In this document: one piece after another, positions 54,166 through 64,000 of the stretch
How the letters are laid out: each line of letters begins with the position of its first letter
Position numbering within the stretch: the first letter of the stretch is position 1
Assembly: GCF_040869045.1 (NCBI RefSeq)
Contig: NW_027137017.1
Coordinates: 237,829 to 301,828, forward strand
Length of the DNA: 64,000 nucleotides
Direction of reading: 5' to 3'
Source: Eurosta solidaginis
Taxonomy: Eukaryota > Arthropoda > Insecta > Diptera > Tephritidae
Notes under the pieces: generated by a model
What the model saw: the letters and a program-made list of their open reading frames with translations, nothing else
The model's database searches: none
Told to the model about the DNA's origin: nothing
Position numbers and translations under genes: made by a program

Positions 54166-57100
54166 AACTTTAACTTTAACTTTAACTTTAACTTTAACCT
54201 TAACTTTAACTTTAACTTTCATTTTAACTTTATCTTTATTTTTAACTTTAACTTTCGCTTTAACTTTAACATTCACTTTAACTTTAACTTTAACTTTAGC
54301 TTTAGCTTTAACTTTAACTTTAACTTTAACTTTAAATTTAACTTTAACTTTAGCTTTAACTTTAACTTTAACTTTAAATTTAACTTTAACTTTAACTTTA
54401 ACTTTAACTTTCACTTTAACTTTATTTTTAACTTTAACATTCACTTTAACTTTAACTTTTCTTTAACTTTAACTTTAACTTTAAATTTAACTTTAACTTT
54501 AACAACTTTAACTTTAACTTTAACTTTAGCTTTAACTTTAACTTTAACTTTAACTTTAACTTTAACTTTCACTTTAACTTTAACTTTATTTTTAACTTTA
54601 ACATTCACTTTAACTCTAAGTTTTCTTTAACTTTAACTTAAACTTGAACTTTAACTTTAACTTTAACTTTCACTTTAACTTTAACTTTAGCTTTAACTTT
54701 AACTTTAATTTTAGCTTTCACTTTAACTTTATTTTTAACTTTAACTTTTCTTTAACTTTAACTTTAACTTGAACTTTAACTTTAACTTTAACAACTTTAA
54801 CTTTAATTTTAGCTTTAACTTTAACTTTAACTTTGGCTTTAACTTTAACTTTAACTTTAACTTTAACTTTAACTTCAACTTTAACTTTCACTTTAACTTT
54901 AACTTTATTTTTAACTTCAACTTTAACTTTAACTTTAACTTTAGCTTTAACTTTAACTTTAACTTTAATTTTAGCTTTAACTTTAACTTTAACTTTAAAT
55001 TTAACTTTAACTTTAACTTTCACTTTAACTTTAACTTTATTTTTAACTTTAACATTCACTTTAACTTTAACTTTTCTTTAACTTTAACTTTAACTTTAAC
55101 TTGAACTTTAACTTTAACTTTAACTTTAGCTTTAACTTTAACTTTAACTTTAACTTTAACTTTAACTTTAGCTTTAACTTTAACTTTTATTTTAACTTTA
55201 ACTTTAACTTTAACCTCAGCTTTAAATTTAACTTTAACTTTAACTTTCACTTTTACTTTCACTTTAACTTTAACTTTATTTTTAACTTTAACTTTAACTT
55301 TCGCTTTAACTTTAACATTCACTTTAACTTTAACTTTAATTTTAACTTTAACTTTGACTTTAACTTTAACTTTAACTTTAATTTTAACTTTAACTTTAAC
55401 TTTAACTTTAAATTTAACTTTAACTTTAACTTTAACAACTTTAACTTTAACTTTAGCTTTAACTTTAACTTTAACTTTAACTTTAACTTCAACGTTAACT
55501 TTAACTTTAACTTTAACTTTAACTTTAAATTTAACTTTAACTTTAACTTTAACTTTAACTTTAACTTTAACTTTAACTTTAACTTTAACAACTTTAACTT
55601 TACTTTAACTTTAGCTTTAACTATAACTTTAACTTTAACTTTGGCTTTAACTTTAACTTTAACTTTAACTTTAACTTTAACTTTAACTTTAACTTTAACT
55701 TTAACTTTAACTTTAACTTTAACTTTAACTTTAACTTTAACTTTAACTTTAACTTTAACTTTAACTTTAACTTTAACTTTAACTTTAACTTTAACTTTAA
55801 CTTTAACTTTAACTTTAACTTTAACTTTAACTTTAACTTTAACTTTAACTTTAACTTTAACTTCAACTTTAACTTTAACTTTAACTTTCACTTTAACTTT
55901 AACTTTATTTTTAACTTTAACTTTAACTTTAACCTTAACAACTTTAACTTTAACTTTAACTTTAGCTTTAACTATAACTTTAACTTTAACTTTGGCTTTA
56001 ACTTTAACTTTAACTTTAACTTTAACTTTAACCTTAACTTTAACTTTAACTTTCATTTTAACTTTATCTTTATTTTTAACTTTAACTTTAACTTTAACTT
56101 TCGCTTTAACTTTAACATTCACTTTAACTTTAACTTTAACTTTAACTTTAACTTTAGCTTTAACTTTAACTTTAACTTTAAATTTAACTTTAACTTTAGC
56201 TTTAATTTTAACTTTAACTTTAACTTTAAATTTAACTTTAACTTTAACTTTAACTTTCACTTTAACTTTAACTTTATTTTTAACTTTAACATTCACTTTA
56301 ACTTTAACTTTTCTTTAACTTTAACTTTAAATTTAACTTTAACTTTCACTTTAACTTTAACTTTAATTTTAACTTTAACTTTAACTTTAACTTTAACTTT
56401 AACTTTAACTTTAACCTTAACTTTAACTTTAACTTTAACTTTCATTTTAACTTTATCTTTATTTTTAACTTTAACTTTAACTTTCGCTTTAACTTTAACA
56501 TTCACTTTAACTTTAACTTTAACTTTAACTTTAGCTTTAACTTTAACTTTAACTTTAAATTTAACTTTATCTTTAGCTTTATCTTTAACTTTAACTTTAA
56601 CAACTTTAACTTTAACTTTAGCTTTAACTTTAACTTTAACTTTAACTTTAACTTTAACTTTAACTTTCACTTTAACTTTAACTTTATTTTTAACTTTAAC
56701 ATTCACTTTAACTCTAAGTTTTCTTTAACTTTAACTTTAACTTTAACTTTAACTTTAACTTTAACTTTAGCTTTAACTTTAACTTTAACTTTAATTTTAG
56801 CTTTCACTTTAACTTTATTTTTAACTTTAACTTTTCTTTAACTTTAACTTTAACTTTAACTTTAACTTTAACTTTAACTTTAACTTTATTTTTAACTTCA
56901 ACTTTAACTTTAACTTTCACTTTAACTTTAACTTTAACTTTCACTTTAACTTTATTTTTAACTTTAACTTTTCTTTAACTTTAACTTTAACTTGAACTTT
57001 AACTTTAACTTTAACTTTAGCTTTAACTTTAACTTTAACTTTAACTTTAACTTTAACTTTAACTTTAACTTCAACGTTAACTTTAACTTTAACTTTAACT

Positions 57101-58880
57101 TTAACTTTAAATTTAACTTTAACTTTAACTTTCACTTTAATTTTAACTTTATTTTTAACTTTAGCATTCACTTTAACTTTAACTTTTCTTTAACTTTAAC
57201 TTTAACTTTAAATTTAACTTTAACTTTAACTTTAACTTTAACTTTAACTTTAACTTTAACTTTCACTTTAACTTTAACTTTATTTTTAACTTTAACATTC
57301 ACTTTAACTTTAACTTTTCTTTAACTTTAACTTTAACTTTAACTTTAACTTTAACTTTAACTTGAACTTTAACTTTAACTTTAGCTTTAACTTTAACTTT
57401 AACTTTAGCTTTAGCTTTAACTTTAACTTTAATTTTAACTTTAACTTTAACTTTAACCTTAGCTTTAAATTTAACTTTAACTTTAACTTTCACTTTTACT
57501 TTCACTTTAACTTTAACTTTATTTTTAACTTTAACTTTAACTTTCGCTTTAACTTTAACATTCACTTTAACTTTAACTTTAACTTTAATTTTAACTTTAA
57601 CTTTGACTTTAACTTTAACTTTAATTTTAACTTTAACTTTAGCTTTAACTTTAACTTTAACTTTAACTTTAAATTTAACTTTAACTTTAACTTTAACTTT
57701 CACTTTAACTTTAACCTTATTTTTAACTTTAACATTCACTTTAACTTTAACTTTTCTTTAACTTTAACTTTAACTTTAAATTTAACTTTAACTTTCACTT
57801 TAACTTTAATTTTAACTTTAACTTTAACTTTAACTTTAACTTTAACTTTAACTTTAACCTTAACTTTAACTTTAACTATAACTTTCATTTTAACTTTATC
57901 TTTATTTTTAACTTTATTTTTAACTTTAACATTCACTTTAACTTTAACTTTTCTTTAACTTTAACTTTAAATTTAACTTTAACTTTAACAACTTTAACTT
58001 TAACTTTAACTTTAGCTTTAACTTTAACTTTCACTTTAATTTTAACTTTATTTTTAACTTTAACATTCACTTTAACTTTAACTTTTCTTTAACTTTAACT
58101 TTAACTTTAAATTTAACTTTAACTTTAACTTTAATTTTCACTTTAACTTTAACTTTATTTTTAACTTTAACATTCACTTTAACTTTAACTTTTCTTTAAC
58201 TTTAACTTTAACTTTAACTTTAACTTTAACTTTAACTTGAACTTTAACTTTAACTTTAACTTTAACTTTAGCTTTAACTTTAACTTTAACTTTAACTTTA
58301 GCTTTAACTTTAACTTTAATTTTAACTTTAACTTTAACTTTAACCTTAGCTTTAAATTTAACTTTAACTTTAACTTTCACTTTTACTTTCACTTTAACTT
58401 TAACTTTAACTTTATTTTTAACTTTAACTTTAACTTTCGCTTTAACTTTAACATTCACTTTAACTTTAACTTTAATTTTAACTTTAACTTTGACTTTAAC
58501 TTTAACTTTAATTTTAACTTTAACTTTAACTTTAAATTTAACTTTAACTTTAACTTTAACAACTTTAACTTTAACTTTAACTTTATCTTTAACTTTAACT
58601 TTAACTTTAACTTTAACTTTAACTTTAACTTTAACTTTAACTTCAACGTTAACTTTAACTTTAACTTTAACTTTAACTTTAACTTTAACTTTAACTTTAA
58701 ATTTAACTTTAACTTTAACTTTAACTTTAACAACTTTAACTTTAACTTTAGCTTTAACTATAACTTTATCTTTAACTTTGGCTTTAACTTTAACTTTAAC
58801 TTTAACTTTAACTTTAACTTTAACTTTAACTTTAACTTTAACTTTAACTTTAACTTTAACTTTAACTTTAACTTTAACTT
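54166..58880 (+). repeat. Shortened third copy of the 8.4 kb family (~5.6 kb period)
   Basis: Markers at 54718, 56293, 56941, 57299, 57736 and 58174 repeat those at 49178, 50705, 51365, 51717, 52154 and 52592, with offsets of 5540-5588. The period is about 2.8 kb shorter than in the first two copies, equal to the loss of one internal sub-block. The family stops at a 1-base-deleted unit (CTTAA) near 58886. Confidence 0.75.
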
Positions 58881-61800
58881 TAACTTAACTTTAACTTTAA
58901 CTTTAACTTTAACTTTAACTTTAACTTTAACTTTAACTTTAACTTTAACTTTAACTTTAACTTTAACTTTAACTTTAACTTTAACTTTAACTTTAACTTT
59001 AACTTTAACTTTAACTTTAACTTTAACTTTAACTTTAACTTTAACTTTAACTTTAACTTTAACTTCAACTTTAACTTTAACTTTCACTTTAACTTTAACT
59101 TTAACTTCAACTTTAACTTTAACTTTAACTTTCACTTTAACTTTAACTTTATTTTTAACTTTAACTTTAACTTTAACTTTCGCTTTAACTTTAACATTCA
59201 CTTTAACTTTAACTTTAACTTTAACTTAACTTTAACTTTAACTTTAACTTTAACTTTATCTTTAACTTTAACTTTAACGTTAACTTTAACTTTAACTTCA
59301 ACTTTAACAACTTTAACTTTAACTTTAGCTGTAACTTTAACTTTAACTTTAACTTTAAAGTTAACTTTAACTTTAACTTTAAATTTAACTTTAATTTTAA
59401 CTTTAACTTTAACTTTAAAATTAACTTTAATTTTAACTTTAAATTTAACTTTAACTTTAACTTTAACTTTCACTTTAACTTTAACTTTAACTTTAACTTT
59501 AACTTTAACATTCACTTTAACTTTAACTTTAACTTTCAATTTCACTTTAAAATTAACTTTAACTTTAACTTTAAATTTAACTTTAACTTTAACTTTAACT
59601 TTAACATTCACTTTAACTTTAACTTTATTTTTAACTTTAACTTTAACTTTCGTTTTAACTTTAACATTCAATTTAACTTTAACTTTAACTTAAACTTTAA
59701 CTTTAACTTTAAATTTAACTTTAACTTTAACTTTAACTTTAACTTTAACTTTAACTTTAACTTTAACTTTAACTTTAACTTTAACTTTAACTTTAACTTT
59801 AACTTTAACTTTAACTTCAACTTTAACTTTAACTTTAACTTTCACTTTAACTTTAACTTTATTTTTAACTTTAACTTTAACTTTAACTTTCGCTTTAACT
59901 TTAACATTCACTTTAACTTTAACTTTAACTTTAACTTAACTTTAACTTTAACTTTAACTTTAACTTTAACTTTAACTTTATCTTTAACTTTAACTTTAAC
60001 GTTAACTTTAACTTTAACTTTAACTTTAACAACTTTAACTTTAACTTTAGCTGTAACTTTAACTTTAACTTTAACTTTAAAGTTAACTTTAACTTTAACT
60101 TTAACTTTAACTTTAACTTTAACTTTAACTTTAACTTTAACTTTAACTTTAACTTTAACTTTAACTTTAACTTTAACTTTAACTTCAACTTTAACTTTAA
60201 CTTTAACTTTCACTTTAACTTTAACTTTATTTTTAACTTTAACTTTAACTTTAACTTTAACTTTAACTTTAACTTTAACTTCAACTTTAACTTTAACTTT
60301 AACTTTCACTTTAACTTTAACATTCACTTTAACTTTAACTTTAACTTTAACTTAACTTTAACTTTAACTTTAACTTTAACTTTAACTTTATCTTTAACTT
60401 TAACTTTAACGTTAACTTTAACTTTAACTTTAACTTTAACTTTAACTTTAACTTTAACTTTAACTTTAACTTTAACTTTAACTTTAACTTTAATTTCAAC
60501 TTTAACTTTAACTTTAACTTTCACTTTAACTTTAACTTTATTTTTAACTTTAACTTTAACTTTAACTTTCGCTTTAACTTTAACTTTAATTTTAACTTTA
60601 ACTTTAACTTTAACTTTAACTTTAACTTTAACTTCAACTTTAACTTTAACTTTAACTTTCACTTTAACTTTAACTTTATTTTTAACTTTAACTTTAACTT
60701 TAACTTTCGCTTTAACTTTAACATTCACTTTAACTTTAACTTTAACTTTAACTTAACTTTAACTTTAACTTTAACTTTAACTTTAACTTTATCTTTAACT
60801 TTAACTTTAACGTTAACTTTAACTTTAACTTTAACTTTAACAACTTTAACTTTAACTTTAGCTGTAACTTTAACTTTAACTTTAACTTTAAAGTTAACTT
60901 TAACTTTAACTTTAAATTTAACTTTAATTTTAACTTTAACTTTAACTTTAAAATTAACTTTAATTTTAACTTTAAATTTAACTTTAACTTTAACTTTAAC
61001 TTTAACTTTAGCTTTAACTATAACTTTAACTTTAACTTTGGCTTTAACTTTAACTTTAACTTTAACTTTAACTTTAACTTTAACTTTAACTTTAACTTTA
61101 ACTTTAACTTTAACTTTAACTTTAACTTTAACTTTAACTTTAACTTTAACTTTAACTTTAACTTCAACTTTAACTTTAACTTTAACTTTCACTTTAACTT
61201 TAACTTTATTTTTAACTTTAACTTTAACTTTAACTTTCGCTTTAACTTTAACATTCACTTTAACTTTAACTTTAACTTTAACTTAACTTTAACTTTAACT
61301 TTAACTTTAACTTTAACTTTATCTTTAACTTTAACTTTAACGTTAACTTTAACTTTAACTTTAACTTTAACAACTTTAACTTTAACTTTAGCTGTAACTT
61401 TAACTTTAACTTTAACTTTAAAGTTAACTTTAACTTTAACTTTAAATTTAACTTTAATTTTAACTTTAACTTTAACTTTAAAATTAACTTTAATTTTAAC
61501 TTTAAATTTAACTTTAACTTTAACTTTAACTTTCACTTTAACTTTAACTTTAACTTTAACTTTAACTTTAACTTTAACATTCACTTTAACTTTAACTTTA
61601 ACTTTCAATTTCACTTTAAAATTAACTTTAACTTTAACTTTAAATTTAACTTTAACTTTAACTTTAACTTTAACATTCACTTTAACTTTAACTTTATTTT
61701 TAACTTTAACTTTAACTTTCGTTTTAACTTTAACATTCAATTTAACTTTAACTTTAACTTAAACTTTAACTTTAACTTTAAATTTAACTTTAACTTTAAC

Positions 61801-64000
61801 TTTAACTTTAACTTTAACTTTAACTTTAACTTTAACTTTAACTTTAACGTTAACTTTAACTTTAACTTTAACTTTAAATTTAACTTTAATTTTAACTTTA
61901 ACTTTAACAACTTTAACCTTAATTTTAACTTTAGCTTTAACTTTAACTTTAACGTTAACTTTAACTTTAACTTTAACTTTAACTTTAACTTTAAATTTAA
62001 CTTTAACTTTAACAACTTTAACTTTAACTTTAGCTTTAACTTTAACTTTAAATTTAACTTTGGCTGTAACTTTAATTTTAACTTTAACTTTAATTTTAAC
62101 TTTAACTTTAACTTTAACTTTAACTTTAACTTTAACTTCAACTTTAACTTTCACTTTAATTTTAACTTTATTTTTAACTCAAACTTTAACTTTAACTTTC
62201 GCTTTAACTTTAACTTTAACTTCAACTTCAACTTTAACTTTAACTTTAACTTTAACTTTAACTTTAACTTTAACTTTCACTTTAACTTTAACTTTATTTT
62301 TAACTTTAACTTTAACTTTCGCTTTAACTTTAACTTTAACTTTAACTATAACTTTAACTTTAATGTTAACTTTAACTTTAACTTTAAATTTAACTTTAAC
62401 TTTAACTTTAAATTTAACTTTAACTTTAACTTTCACTTTAACTTTAACTTTATTTTTAACTTTAACATTCACTTTAACTTTAACTTTAACTTTAATTTTA
62501 AGTTTCACTTTCACTTTAACTTTAACTTTATTTTTAACTTTAACTTTAACTTTCGTTTTAACTTAAACATTCACTTTAACTTTAACTTTTCTTTAACTTT
62601 AACTTTAACTTTAACTTGAACTTTAACTTTAACTTTAGCTTTAACTTTAACTTTAACTTTAACTTTGGCTTTAACTTTAACTTTAACTTTAACTTTAACT
62701 TTAACTTTCACTTTAACTTTAACTTAATTTTTAACTTTAACTTTAACTTTCGCTTTAACTTTAACTTTAACTTTAACTTTAACTTCAACTTTAACTTTAA
62801 CTTTAACTTTAGCGTTAACTTTACCTTTAACTTTAACTTTAACTTTAACTTTAACTTTAACTTTAACTTTAACTTTAACTTTAACTTTAACTTTAACTTT
62901 AACTTTAACTTTAACTTTAACTTTAACTTTAACTTTAACTTTAACTTTCACTTTAACTTTAAATTTAACTTTAACTTTAACTTTAACTTTAACAACTTTA
63001 ACTTTAACTTTAGCTTTAACTTTAACTTTAACTTTAACTTTTCTTTAACGTTAAATTAAACTTTAACAACTTTAACTTTAACTTTAGCTTTAACTTTAAC
63101 TTTAACTTTGGCTTTAACTTTAACTTTAACTTTAACTTTAACTTTAACTTTAACTTTAACTTTAACTTTAACTTTAACTTTAACTTTAACTTTAGCTTTA
63201 ACTTCAACTTTAACTTTAACTTTCACTTTAACTTTAACTTAATTTTTAACTTTCGCTTTAACTTTAACTTTAACTTTAACTTTAACTTTAACTTCAACTT
63301 TAACTTTAATTTTAACTTTAACTTTAACTTTAACTTTAACTTTAACGTTAACTTTAACTTTAACTTTAATTTTAACTTTAACTTTAACTTTAACTTTAAC
63401 TTTAACTTTAACTTTAACTTTAACTTTAAATTTAACTTTAACTTTAACTTTAACTTTAACAACTTTAACTTTAACTTTAGCTTTAACTTTAACTTTAACT
63501 TTGGCTTTAACTTTAACTTTAACTTTACCGTTAACTTTAACTTTAACTTTAATTTTAACTTTAACTTTAACTTTAACTTTAAATTTAACTTTAACTTTAA
63601 CTTTAACAACTTTAACTTTAACTTTAGCTTTAACTTTAACTTTAACTTTAACTTTAACTTTAACTTTAACTTTAACTTTAACTTTAACTTTAACTTTAAC
63701 TTTAACTTTAACTTTAACTTTAACTTTAACTTTAACTTTAACTTTAACTTTAACTTTAACTTTAACTTTAACTTTAACTTTAACTTTAACTTTAACTTTA
63801 ACTTTAACTTTAACTTTAACTTTAACTTTAACTTTAACTTTAACTTCAACTTTAACTTTAACTTTCACTTTAACTTTAACTTTATTTTTAACTTTAACTT
63901 TAACTTTAACTTTCGTTTTAACTTTAACTTTAACTTTAACAACTTTAACTTTAACTTTAGCTTTAACTTTAACTTTAACTTTAACTTTGGCTTTAACTTT
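58881..64000 (+). repeat. Right-end block with subfamilies of the 8-17 kb region
   Basis: After the CTTAA breakpoint near 58886 the array returns to variants last seen in the left third. The 0.3 kb palindrome sub-repeat has palindromes at 59349-59364, 60071-60086, 60882-60897 and 61412-61427. CGTTTT before AACATT lies near 59650 and 61720. The AATGTT and CGTTTTAACTTAAACATT landmarks near 62363 and 62551 match those near 10073 and 10265. After about 62600 plainer hexamers with AACAAC, AGCTTT and GGCTTT markers continue to the window edge. Confidence 0.75.

Larger units (their letters stand above)
27370..64000 (+). repeat. CTTTAA hexamer satellite array, right arm
   Basis: This is the same satellite, in the same orientation, resuming directly after the retrotransposon poly(A) tail and running off the window. 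It carries the same variant hexamers as the left arm, arranged in 2.69 kb and 8.4 kb higher-order units. No unique DNA is seen in these 36.6 kb. All open frames in it are repeats of LT, NF, KV or LK with occasional substitutions, as a hexamer predicts, and are not genes. Confidence 0.97.

Noticed and set aside
1..64000. CRISPR array
   Set aside because: There are no unique spacers between repeats; the repeat is a continuous hexamer and the context is eukaryotic.
1..64000. TTAA in every unit as piggyBac-type target sites or transposon scars
   Set aside because: TTAA is part of the consensus hexamer, and no terminal inverted repeats or DNA transposon remains are visible.
1..64000. tRNA, rRNA or other structured RNA genes
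   Set aside because: No complex sequence outside the LINE island could encode them, and none is recognised within it.

Overview
The window is almost entirely one simple satellite. About 63.3 of 64 kb is a tandem hexanucleotide with consensus CTTTAA on the + strand (TTAAAG on the - strand). It keeps one orientation from end to end. The only non-satellite DNA is a 670-base island at 26700-27369. This is the 3' end of a non-LTR retrotransposon (LINE) with an open C-terminal ORF2 fragment, a 3' UTR and a 39-base poly(A) tail. The ORF fragment has a C-X2-C-X7-H-X4-C zinc knuckle and the sequence pattern typical of R1-clade elements. I see no cellular gene, rRNA, tRNA, CRISPR array or bacterial signal. 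The window therefore looks like eukaryotic heterochromatin (pericentromeric, subtelomeric or another satellite block), most likely from an arthropod. That guess rests on the R1-type element, not on any host gene; the species cannot be named.

The satellite is not a uniform run. Variant hexamers (AGCTTT, GGCTTT, CGCTTT, CGTTTT, AACGTT, AAATTT, AATTTT, ATTTTT, AACATT-CACTTT, ATCTTT, the 3-base-shortened AAC-AAC and the junction-like CTTTTCTTT) recur in fixed orders. These make higher-order repeats (HORs) on several scales. Layout: 1-2300 near-homogeneous; 2300-9150 two copies of a ~3.3 kb unit; inside this and at three other places a ~0.3 kb unit with a 16-base perfect palindrome; 9400-18830 a distinct subfamily marked by CGTTTT and doubled CACTTT in units of ~3.9 and ~2.6 kb; 18830-25600 a further mixed block; 25598-34190 three copies of a ~2.69 kb unit, the first carrying the LINE; 34190-37300 a mixed block; 37312-58880 two copies of an ~8.4 kb unit plus a shortened ~5.6 kb copy; 58880-64000 a return of the subfamilies seen at 8-17 kb.

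The most informative result is that the 2.69 kb copies supply empty sites for the LINE. Comparing filled and empty sites gives a 12-14 base target-site duplication and shows no loss of satellite. The insertion is therefore a real retrotransposition into the array, present in one copy of the local repeat only. The many long reading frames coding for LT, NF, KV or LK dipeptide repeats are arithmetic by-products of a six-base repeat and are not annotated as genes.
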